From Burkholderia cepacia ATCC 25416 (lineage in GTDB: Bacteria; Pseudomonadota; Gammaproteobacteria; Burkholderiales; Burkholderiaceae), in contig NZ_CP012981.1 of assembly GCF_001411495.1 (NCBI RefSeq), forward strand, positions 1,736,001 to 1,800,000: a DNA stretch of 64,000 nucleotides, given 5' to 3'. Of the stretch, positions 17,284 through 24,834 are shown piece by piece; the first letter of the stretch is position 1, and every line of letters begins with the position of its first letter. The notes under the pieces are model-generated. The model worked only from the letters and a program-made list of their open reading frames with translations. It made no database searches and was not told the origin of the DNA. A program made the translations under genes and the position numbers.

Positions 17284-18750
17284 TCAGAACGTGATCGTCG
17301 TACGCGCGCCGAGCACGAACGTGTTGCGCAGCGGCTGCGTCGCGTCGCTCGGGTTTTGGCCGGCGCCCGCGTTGAACGTGTACTGCGCGTCGGCCTGGAC
17401 GATCCACCACGGGTTCACCTGGTACTGGTAGGTCGCTTCGAGCGTCGTCTCGCGGGTGCGCACGCCGTACGGGCCGGTCGCGAACGTCCGCGCGGCCTGG
17501 TCGAGGTCGGTCACGTGGTTGCCGACCTGGATGTACGTGACGCCGAGGCCGACGCTGTCGTTGTCGCGGCCTTCGAACGGCGCCTTCAGCACGATTCCCG
17601 CATTGGCCGAGAAGCTCACCAGGTTGCGGTCGCCCGGCGCGCCCATCACGCGCGCGAACACGCCGAGGCTGCGCGGGCCGGTCGGGTCGGGGCGCCAGAT
17701 CATCTGGTCGGCCACCGCGTAGAAGCTGTAGTCGCCGTGGCGCAGCTGCGCGTTTCCGTTCGACGCGGGATCGGAGAGCGACAGCCCGTCGGTGCCCACG
17801 TTCTGGTCCGCGAAGCGGCCGTTGTGATACCAGACGCCGATCTTGTAGGTGCCCGGCAGCCCGTTCGAGCGGCCGGTGTCCATTTCGCCGTCGGACGGCT
17901 GGTTCAGCGCGTACTGCAGCTCGCCGATATAGAGCGTGCCGTTGTGCAGGTTGAAGTTGGTGCCGCTGAGGTTGTTCGGGTTGTTGCCGAGCGGGTCGCC
18001 GTCGAACACGCCCGCGAGCGCGGTGAGCTTCGGCGTGATCTGCGCGCGCACGCGCACGCCGAGGCCCGCGAGCGGATACGCGGGGCCGCCGTTGGGCAGG
18101 TCGTACGACGGCAGTGCGGGCCAGCCGAACATCGTGTTGACGAACGTGTTCGCATACGTGCTGACCATGAATTCCTGGTCCAGGCTCTGCTGGCCGATCT
18201 TCACGTCGACGCGCTTGTCGAGGAACGACTGCTGGTACCACAGCTCCCACAGGCGCGTCGTGCCCTGCGCCTCGATGCCGCTCGCGGTGTTGAGCGTGCC
18301 GAGGTTCCGCGCGCTCAGGTTGGTGCCGTGGATCTGCAGCGCGCTGACGTTGAACGTGCCGCCGGCCAGGCCGATCGCCTTCTGCGTGTCGACCGTCAAC
18401 GTGGCCGTCGTCAATCCGTCGTACGCGCCGCCGCGGTTCAGGCCGCCGCGCAGGTTCGCGAGGTATTCGCTGGTTTCGGTGATCTGCAGTGTCGCGCCGT
18501 ACTTGCCGAGCCACGGGCGGATGCCGCCCATGTCGCCGAGCAGGCTCTGGCGCGTCCAGATGCCGGTCCACATGTTGGTCGGCTTCGCCTGGATCGAGAG
18601 GTCGGCCTCGGGTGCTTCGGGTTGTGCGTCGACGGGTACGTCGGCGAAAGCGGCGCCGCTCGCGAACGACGCGCATGCGAGGATGGCCGCGCAGGCGGCG
18701 GGGCGCATCCGGGCACGGATGCTGTCTCCCTGGAACGACGCAAACTTCAT
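17284..18750 (-). CDS. OprB-family outer-membrane porin
   Basis: The 488-residue product has a signal peptide ending at AFA (ACAAILACASFASGAAFA) and OprB-type segments: LLGDMGGIRPWLGKYGATLQ near the mature N-terminus, the LWELWYQQSFLDKRVDVKIG strand, and a C-terminus ending in phenylalanine (TTITF), as outer-membrane barrels do. OprB porins pass sugars and other small polar solutes. As first gene of an operon with a Fur-box-like site upstream and iron-uptake genes behind it, this one may pass an iron complex or haem-related ligand; the substrate is inference. The 5' region runs to the divergent A/T-rich spacer. Confidence 0.88.
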   Translation of the reverse strand: MKFASFQGDSIRARMRPAACAAILACASFASGAAFADVPVDAQPEAPEADLSIQAKPTNMWTGIWTRQSLLGDMGGIRPWLGKYGATLQITETSEYLANLRGGLNRGGAYDGLTTATLTVDTQKAIGLAGGTFNVSALQIHGTNLSARNLGTLNTASGIEAQGTTRLWELWYQQSFLDKRVDVKIGQQSLDQEFMVSTYANTFVNTMFGWPALPSYDLPNGGPAYPLAGLGVRVRAQITPKLTALAGVFDGDPLGNNPNNLSGTNFNLHNGTLYIGELQYALNQPSDGEMDTGRSNGLPGTYKIGVWYHNGRFADQNVGTDGLSLSDPASNGNAQLRHGDYSFYAVADQMIWRPDPTGPRSLGVFARVMGAPGDRNLVSFSANAGIVLKAPFEGRDNDSVGLGVTYIQVGNHVTDLDQAARTFATGPYGVRTRETTLEATYQYQVNPWWIVQADAQYTFNAGAGQNPSDATQPLRNTFVLGARTTITF

Positions 18751-18889
18751 ATCAAATCCCTGGTTCTAATTAGTGTGGAGTCCTGCTTGTCGATCGCTGT
18801 CCGGACGCTCGGCTCCGATTGGCCAGGGCACGAAGCGAAGCGCAACGCGGCGCATCGTAGGAGTGTCAAATGGGAAAGTCAATGTAAAC

Positions 18890-18908
18890 GAGAATGATTC
18901 GCATTAAA
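18890..18908 (-). promoter_or_regulatory. Fur-box-like operator upstream of the porin/iron operon
   Basis: GAGAATGATTCGCATTAAA matches 13 of 19 positions of the Fur consensus GATAATGATAATCATTATC, including the AATGA...CATT inverted core. It lies 140 bp upstream of the porin start, in the only promoter region of the six-gene iron operon. Other candidate promoter elements in the A/T-rich DNA around it are not distinctive enough to call. Confidence 0.6.
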
Positions 18909-19623
18909 TTACCGAATGTAATCCAGGGGCTTACGGACAGGGCGTTTGGCGTGTTTAGTGCAGAGGTAAACCGTAAATATCGGCGTAATGAAAATGAATG
19001 CTTGGATGCGAAGCGATGGATCCGCGGGGTGGGGCACGGGAGGCATCCGGCTGGGTTCCGGCGATTAATGTCGAGGCTCGTTCAGATTCGGACGGCCCGT
19101 GTTGTCGAAGCAAGGCTTCCGGACGAGGCACGCTTCCGTCGTTGAGTCGATGGTTCGCATGATTTTGAATGGCCGGTTATCGCAGGCCGGTGACGGTGAT
19201 CGCCGAAGGCCGCAAATGCCTCCCTCTTTCTGGATGTGACAATCGTTCAAATCTTGCCGTGTGCGGACGCGTACCATCGTCAATGCTCTGTTACCGGAGC
19301 ACTTCCCCTCGGATTTGACGCCAAGCTCACGCTTGGCTTTTTTCTGATCGAGGTTTTTTGCGGGGCAGGATGTTTTCGGACGGCATCCGGTCACGACCGA
19401 TCTCTGGATAACGTTTGTTCAACGACGGCTCGAGGTCTGGTTGAATTTTCAAACCGACACGTCGACGTTGGAAGGGCCCCAGGAAATTCCCGGTTTCCGA
19501 CGCGCGCCCCATGCAACGTTGGCAAATCGGCATTGAGGCGGTAATGGATATCCAGCGTCCATCTTCCGGGTCCGAGCTGCGCTGCGGAACGTTCACTGCT
19601 TTGGACTGCTGATCGGGGTTGCC
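18909..19623. other. Long intergenic region between the iron operon and the TPR-glycosyltransferase
   Basis: These 715 bp have lower GC than their left neighbour and hold no gene I can support. The few open frames (about 80-110 codons) lack ribosome-binding sites and recognisable motifs. The one clear element is a Rho-independent terminator at 19320-19343 that follows no annotated plus-strand gene, so a small RNA ending there is possible. Confidence 0.5.
19320..19343 (+). terminator. Orphan Rho-independent terminator
   Basis: GCCAAGC-TCAC-GCTTGGC forms a perfect 7-bp stem with a tetraloop, followed directly by six T residues. No gene on the plus strand ends upstream of it, so it may end a small RNA or a transcript from within the spacer. 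Confidence 0.8.
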
Positions 19624-21186
19624 GTGGAATCGAATCTTGAAGATATCCAGTTGTGCTATGACAAGGCCATCGAGGCTTATAACGCTGGCCAGCCTGAACT
19701 TGCTCTTCGGCTGGTCGAAGACGTTCTGAAGGAGTACCCGTCGAGCGGTGATGTCCTGCATCTGAGAGGGCTGATCGCTCTGTCGTTGAATGAGGTTGAG
19801 GAGGCCGAGGACTGGTTCACACGGGCTATTGATGTGTCTCCTGATGCCACTTTCTACAACAGCCTGAGCGTGACGCAAGTCCGATTGAACGCGTTTCCTC
19901 AGGCGGCAGCAAGCGCGCGAAGCGGTCTGGCGTTTGCCGAAGATCATCAGCCGGATCTGGACACTTCGAAGCTGCTGTATAACTTGTTTATGGCCTTGGA
20001 TCTGGATGACAAGCCGGAAGACGCCCGTGATATTTGCCGACGCATGATCGAACGTTATCCAGCGCGTCCGGATGCTCATAGCAATCTGGGCGTGAGTTTC
20101 TACCAGTTAGGAAAAATCGATCTGGCGATCAATGCGTATCGTCAAGCAATCAAGTTGAATCCAAACCATCTCGTAGCTCACGCCAATCTCGGATATGCAT
20201 TGCTTTGCGCCGGCGACTATGGGGAAGCGTGGCCACATTTCGAACACCGATGGGCAACCATTCGAGAGGGCGATTCGCCTTCAGGGATCAAGCCTCCTGC
20301 TATTTCGATCCGTCGGTGGCTGGGGCAAGCGCTACCGCCAGGGGAAAACCGCCTGCTCGTTTTTGCCGAGCAGGGCTTTGGCGATACGCTGCAATTTTGC
20401 AGATATCTCGAAATGGCCCTCGGACATTTCACGGCAGTTGGATTCATATGCCCGAAACCGCTGCGCCGGTTGCTGACCGATTCATTCTGCTCCCGGTGGC
20501 CGAATCTGACGCTGCTCGAAGACAAGCCATTCAACGCGCTTCGATGGGACTGGTATTGCCCGCTCCTGTCGATGCCCATGGCCTTCGGAACGCGAGTAGA
20601 CAACATTCCCGCCAACTTGCCATATTTGCACGCTGATCGGCGACGATCGCGAAAATGGTCATCGAAAGTGGCAACCTTGTTACCAGGGACTTTGCCTCGC
20701 ATCGGGGTGGTCTGGGCGGGAGGGCATTTGGCCATGCCCGAAGATCGACGGCGCAGTATCAACCTGGAGACGATGGCGCCATTGCTCGCGTGGCCTGGTG
20801 CGCACTGGATCAGTCTGCAGAAGGCAGAAGACATTTCGAAAGCGTTGCCCCACGAGAAGTACCCGCATGTAGTCGACTGGATGCACGAGGTGAGGGATTT
20901 TGCCGATACCGCGGCCCTCATCGACACACTGGATCTTGTCATTTCAGTCGACACTGCGGTCGCTCATCTTGCGGCAGCCATGGGTAAGCGCGTTTGGTTA
21001 CTGAACCGATACTCGGGGTGCTGGCGCTGGTTGCGCAATCGTGAAGATAGTCCGTGGTATCCCGGCATGCGAATCTTTACCCAAACCACGCGCGGAAACT
21101 GGACCGAGGTAATCGAGCGCGTCTTGTCCGAACTGGAGTTCAACGCTACGGCTTTGTCGGCCGAGAGGGCGCATCGGCGCGACTAG
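19624..21186 (+). CDS. TPR-domain glycosyltransferase (GT9/heptosyltransferase-like C-terminus)
   Basis: The 520-residue product has tetratricopeptide repeats over about residues 1-200, for example DAHSNLGVSFYQLGKIDLAI followed by NAYRQAIKLNPNHLVAHANL. A glycosyltransferase domain covers about residues 235-500, with FAEQGFGDTLQFCRYL and the nucleotide-sugar-binding segment VISVDTAVAHLAAAMGKRVW of heptosyltransferase-like (GT9) enzymes. There is no signal peptide, so it acts in the cytoplasm. The start is GTG 19624 with only a weak GGGG upstream. The TPR plus glycosyltransferase layout is typical of enzymes that modify proteins rather than lipid A core, and the Ser/Thr-rich autotransporter 3.6 kb downstream is the obvious potential acceptor. 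That link is inference. Confidence 0.82.
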   Translation: MESNLEDIQLCYDKAIEAYNAGQPELALRLVEDVLKEYPSSGDVLHLRGLIALSLNEVEEAEDWFTRAIDVSPDATFYNSLSVTQVRLNAFPQAAASARSGLAFAEDHQPDLDTSKLLYNLFMALDLDDKPEDARDICRRMIERYPARPDAHSNLGVSFYQLGKIDLAINAYRQAIKLNPNHLVAHANLGYALLCAGDYGEAWPHFEHRWATIREGDSPSGIKPPAISIRRWLGQALPPGENRLLVFAEQGFGDTLQFCRYLEMALGHFTAVGFICPKPLRRLLTDSFCSRWPNLTLLEDKPFNALRWDWYCPLLSMPMAFGTRVDNIPANLPYLHADRRRSRKWSSKVATLLPGTLPRIGVVWAGGHLAMPEDRRRSINLETMAPLLAWPGAHWISLQKAEDISKALPHEKYPHVVDWMHEVRDFADTAALIDTLDLVISVDTAVAHLAAAMGKRVWLLNRYSGCWRWLRNREDSPWYPGMRIFTQTTRGNWTEVIERVLSELEFNATALSAERAHRRD

Positions 21187-21707
21187 TCGACCAAGTGGAG
21201 CAAGCGGAACCGTCTCTCGTGCCATTTCAGCGGGCGGTTTTCGGGGGGGCAGGCGACCGTGCCGGGCGACGCGAACGCGTGAATCGTCGAGAGTCCGCTC
21301 CAATCTGATGATGCTTCGGTATCTTGGGTGAAGTCGGGTTCTTGGAATATTACTCTGCATTCCTGATAGTTTGGGTGGCAAGAAATTGAAGCTGACCTAT
21401 TCCCCGAAGATCAACGAAGAACCTCTTTACAGGCAACAAGTGAGATCGCCGCAGATGCGTTCGGGGATCGTCGAAAGGCTCGGTTTGCCGTCGCGACTCG
21501 AGATAGCCAACGACCGATGCGCCTCGTCATGCCAACGGCAACTTCATCGCGATCCACGGCATCAAGAGCGTCGCGACCGTTCCGTGGCCGGCCATCGGGC
21601 GATCGAATCGCGTCGAGCCTTTCGGGTGTGATTCGAGCGTCCATGCACGGTCGCCCGTGCGGCTCGATTGGCGCATTCGTTCAAACGATGCAGGGGGAGG
21701 CGCAGAA
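21187..21707. other. Intergenic region, possible gene remnant
   Basis: These 521 bp contain no intact gene I can support. A frame from about 21510 to 21707 continues open into the small membrane-protein gene that follows and includes NFIAIHGIKSVATVPWPAIG, but it starts after an in-frame TAG and has no start codon with a ribosome-binding site. It may be the tail of a decayed gene. No terminator is visible after the TPR-glycosyltransferase. Confidence 0.4.
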
Positions 21708-21845
21708 ATGAATAAGGCAATGCTCGGAACGTGCGGACTTCTGATCTGCGGGCTTGTCGTGACGCTGGTGGTTGTCCTCGAAACGGCACCGAAACCGCGG
21801 GCGAAAATCACGCAGGTCGCGGCCAAACCGGTGAAGGTGAGGTGA
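21708..21845 (+). CDS. Small single-pass membrane protein, 45 residues
   Basis: The ATG at 21708 follows an excellent ribosome-binding site (GGGGGAGG, 7 nt spacing). The product has one hydrophobic segment (LGTCGLLICGLVVTLVVVL, about residues 6-24) and a basic, proline- and lysine-containing tail (APKPRAKITQ...KPVKVR). It matches no family I recognise. It ends two bases before the start of a second tiny membrane protein, so the two form a pair and may be translated together. The site and topology support a real gene; function is unknown. Confidence 0.65.
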   Translation: MNKAMLGTCGLLICGLVVTLVVVLETAPKPRAKITQVAAKPVKVR

Positions 21846-21847
21846 GG

Positions 21848-22012
21848 ATGCGTGTCCTGTTGACATTGTGGGGGAGCGCGATTGCGCTGGCCGTCTGCGT
21901 GGCCTGGCTAGCCGATCGCCCCAAACATGGTGAGCTCATGCCCCTTGCGGCTCGACTGATTCAAGGTTCGACGAAGCCGGTGACCAGGCCGCCGCGCGAG
22001 CAGGCTCGGTAA
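21848..22012 (+). CDS. Small membrane or exported protein, 54 residues
   Basis: ATG 21848 follows GGTGAGG, which overlaps the end of the preceding small gene. The product opens with a hydrophobic segment (MRVLLTLWGSAIALAVCVAWLA) that could be a signal peptide or membrane anchor, followed by a basic tail of about 32 residues (DRPKHGELMPLAARLIQG...). The arrangement mirrors the gene before it: short hydrophobic N-terminus, basic C-terminus. No family was recognised. Proximity to the adhesin island suggests, but does not show, a link to it. Confidence 0.6.
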   Translation: MRVLLTLWGSAIALAVCVAWLADRPKHGELMPLAARLIQGSTKPVTRPPREQAR

Positions 22013-22089
22013 CGGCGGTTCGTGCAGTCCCCCGTGCCGGTCACGATCGTACCGATGCCAGAAACGACGTTCCGATGTGAGGTTGAAAA

Positions 22090-22260
22090 ATGCAACATTC
22101 CCTGTATCGAATTCTGAGCGTCACGGCGTTCGCCTGGAAATTGGCGGTACCCGCTGAGAGGGTAACCGTCGGCAACGGCGTTTCGATCAACGATGCCGGC
22201 TGCCGTATCGTGCAACCAGCACATGGTTTGCGCAGCGGTCAGGGTGACACCATTTCCTGA
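22090..22260 (+). CDS. Possible small exported protein, 56 residues
   Basis: ATG 22090 is preceded by TGAGG at about 8 nt. The short product begins with a weakly hydrophobic stretch (LYRILSVTAFAWKLAVPA) and continues with VTVGNGVSINDAGCRIVQPA, which looks like the start of a small secreted protein. It follows the two tiny membrane proteins on the same strand after 77 bp. There is no family match and coding bias is only moderate, so this is a tentative call. Confidence 0.35.
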   Translation: MQHSLYRILSVTAFAWKLAVPAERVTVGNGVSINDAGCRIVQPAHGLRSGQGDTIS

Positions 22261-22349
22261 CTGCAAGCCCTCGGTGTTCACCCGGCAGGAACGCGGCTTG
22301 ACAGCCCCTCGGTCACGTAGGTTGTCTTTGGCGCGGGTACCGGCAGCCG

Positions 22350-23060
22350 CTATTCTGCATCGTGCGTGAGGTTGGGATCGAGCAACTCCAGCCGATAACC
22401 GTGATTGTAGACAGCGCGAAGTCGAACGCCGTTTTCGGGGCCGATTCGCAACTTCGATCGCACACGATAGATATGCGTATCGAGCGTTCGAGAAATATGG
22501 TCGCTATGGCGGCCCCATATCGACTTGATCAATGCTTCTCTTGGCATCGCGCGGCCACAGTTTTGAAACAGGGCGACGGCGACGTTGAATTCTCTCGATG
22601 TCAGTTTGATCGGCTCATCGCTCAGGAACGCGGTTTCGGTCACGAGGTCCAGACGATAACGCCCAATGTTGATCGATGTTGGCGTTGCGTTCACTGGATA
22701 GGCACGCCGCAGGAGCGCGCGTACTCTTGCGATCAGTTCATGGCGACGAACGGGCTTGACCATATAGTCGTCGGCACCTGCATCGAGCGCAATGACAAGC
22801 TGCTCCTCGCGCACTCGATTCGTCAGGAACAGCACGGGGAGATCTCTGCCCACTCGCGCACGAATCCAGGCGAGGACTTCCAGTCCGGAAATATCCGGCA
22901 GGTTCCAGTCGAGCACAACCAGATTGAAGTTGTCGGTTTCGAGGAGGCGTATGGCTTCCGCACCCCGTGTGGCGCCTCGGACATCGAACCCTTCGGCGAT
23001 CAGGGAATCGCGGATGAACGCCGCCTGTGCTGGCTCGTCGTCAACGGCAAGAATCTTCAT
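22350..23060 (-). CDS. OmpR/PhoB-type response regulator, intact receiver
   Basis: The 236-residue product has a receiver domain (residues 1-120) with the acidic pair in LAVDDEP, phospho-acceptor Asp in VVLDWNLPD, Thr in VLFLTNR and Lys in YMVKPV, so it should be phosphorylated. A winged-helix DNA-binding domain follows (about residues 135-230, LTSREFNVAV... and RTLDTHIYRVRSKL). The start is taken at ATG 23060, where the receiver begins; in-frame starts further upstream (23069 and beyond) add residues outside the fold. No sensor kinase gene is nearby. It is a close paralogue of the regulator at 32995-33765, and the two flank the adhesin. Confidence 0.9.
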   Translation of the reverse strand: MKILAVDDEPAQAAFIRDSLIAEGFDVRGATRGAEAIRLLETDNFNLVVLDWNLPDISGLEVLAWIRARVGRDLPVLFLTNRVREEQLVIALDAGADDYMVKPVRRHELIARVRALLRRAYPVNATPTSINIGRYRLDLVTETAFLSDEPIKLTSREFNVAVALFQNCGRAMPREALIKSIWGRHSDHISRTLDTHIYRVRSKLRIGPENGVRLRAVYNHGYRLELLDPNLTHDAE

Positions 23061-23538
23061 TGGCACCATTTTTATCGTGTCGTTTAAATCCGGGAATACC
23101 CTCGTGCATGGGGTGGTTTGGTGGCCGGATTTAACTGAAAGTAAATTGAAACAATATGCCTGGGCCTCGTGCGCCTGGATGGCATGACTGATTTGCGAAA
23201 TAGAGTGGCATTTTTTGGCTGTTTTTTTGTCAACTTTTATGAACGGAATAAATTCTAGGGCGTGATTGATTCGTGACAAATGTTGTCAATTTCAATTTGC
23301 CCTCCATATAGCATGCTTCATGTGGATTGATGAAGCGGGTGCGATTGCCTTTCAGGCGAATTTGCCGTCTGAATGGTTTGTATGACGAAATAGATGTGGG
23401 TCATTCGCCATTGATGGCGTTGAAGCATCCGGAAATATTTTGCGGCTGATAGCGATGGACAGGCGAGTGGCGAGCGGTTACCAGATTGCCGTCTCGATCA
23501 GAGTCTATTTCCAAGAATGGCGAGACGTGATTATCTAA
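23061..23538. promoter_or_regulatory. Divergent A/T-rich promoter region
   Basis: This 478-bp stretch separates the minus-strand response regulator from the plus-strand H-NS-family gene and is clearly A/T rich compared with the flanks. A possible sigma-70 site is TTGTCA at about 23283 followed 17 bp later by ATATAG. The base composition is what H-NS-family proteins bind, so autoregulation and silencing here are plausible. No gene is visible. Confidence 0.45.
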
Positions 23539-23847
23539 ATGCGTAACCTGGAGTCGTATCGGCGGTATTTGGAGAGACGGGCGAAGCTGGAGTCGCGGAT
23601 TGCCGAGGAGCGGCGAGCGGCTGCGGAGGAAATTTTGCTGGAGATCAGATATTGCGTCCGCGAGTTTGGTTTTTCTCCTGAGGATATTTTCGCGGTCGAT
23701 GTCCTGCGTCGTGCGACCAAACGGCGCCCCCGCTATTTCGATCCCGTTAGCGGAGCAACGTGGTCAGGGGTAGGTCGTGCGCCTGAATGGATTCGCGATA
23801 AAGATCGCAAGCAGTTTGAGATATCCAATTTTGAGCGTGAGGATTGA
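23539..23847 (+). CDS. H-NS histone-family DNA-binding protein
   Basis: The 102-residue product has an N-terminal coiled-coil oligomerisation region rich in R, E and A (RRYLERRAKLESRIAEERRA). The C-terminal DNA-binding motif of the family is present in SGATWSGVGRAPEWI (about residues 75-90), including the GxGRxPxWI core. H-NS-like proteins silence A/T-rich acquired DNA, and this one sits in the A/T-rich part of the window 1 kb before the autotransporter gene. It is probably a local silencer or regulator of the adhesin. ATG 23539 has no strong ribosome-binding site, suggesting low expression. Confidence 0.9.
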   Translation: MRNLESYRRYLERRAKLESRIAEERRAAAEEILLEIRYCVREFGFSPEDIFAVDVLRRATKRRPRYFDPVSGATWSGVGRAPEWIRDKDRKQFEISNFERED

Positions 23848-24834
23848 GGCATTTGATCTTTGCATTGAAGTGAAGGTCGGCGGTCTGGTGTGCCGAGTCG
23901 TTTCCGTGGCTCGCCAAATCGGATATCAGACTCTGTAACGCTGTCGATCGCCTGTATCAGGGGATACGGGCGCGGGTAGCGGCATCTGTTGATGCCGAAG
24001 GTCGACAAGCTGCATCCGATAGTTGTTGTCGCGAAATTCGGCATGAGCGGTCAGTCGGTTTGCAATCGGGCCGCATGCTTTGAGGGGCGAGATGATCGCG
24101 GTGGCCGTGCGTACGGCCTCGATCGAAACGTCGACGCGTGAGCAAATCGCTTGCCACCTCTCGGTTGACTTCGATCCGTTGCGGTCGAGGCATTTCGATA
24201 AGCCGGGCGTAGCGCTCAACAGGGAGGGCTTGATGGTCAAACACACCAGGATGTTGCACAAAGAATGCGACAGACAGCTATGTGTCGCGGAGCAGGTCAG
24301 TCTCGACAAGTTATAGCGGGCCGTGCATGACGTCCCGATCCGCCGGTGTCGTCTCCACGAGGCTGGCTTTTGTGGATCGTCGTAGGTCAAGCGTAGCGGG
24401 TTCTCGGGAGGCTTGCGTCAAGAAATCGAACCGTACGAACTATCGACGCATTGTTCCTGGCGCTCCAGGCCAAGGCGCGAACGGATTGATCCGTGTCACT
24501 ACTGTACGCACAACATCACCGGCCTCAACGTCGTCCGCTTCTTTGGCGATTCGCTCGCCGAGGATGACGAGCGTCCAACCATGATCGCGATCGATCACGG
24601 CAATGACGAAACGGCGGGAAGCCAGTCGATGTCAATTAATAAGTTTTACTGAATATAAACGTGAAAAAAAAAGAGCGCCAGGCCAAAAAGTTCGAGATCG
24701 TGTGGCGACACTTGAAATATGGATGGTGACGCTTCACCCCACGAACCATGAGAGCCGTTGACGCCAAGCATGCCAATCCGATGATCGGCGAGGGTGTCAA
24801 ATTCTAATAAAGTAATATCGGATACCTAATCACT
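23848..24834. other. Long non-coding or decayed region before the autotransporter
   Basis: These 987 bp have no intact gene I can support. A minus-strand frame over about 24455-24640 reads ERIAKEADDVEAGDVVRTVV and has good codon bias, but I see no start codon with a ribosome-binding site and do not recognise it; it may be a remnant. Both strands between 23920 and 24320 also have open stretches without recognisable motifs. From about 24650 the DNA is A/T rich and should hold the adhesin promoter, although no convincing -35/-10 pair stands out. Confidence 0.4.

Noticed and set aside
23926..24390. Possible transposase or mobile-element remnant before the adhesin
   Set aside because: No inverted terminal repeats, no target duplication and no DDE-type motif were found, so a mobile element cannot be supported.
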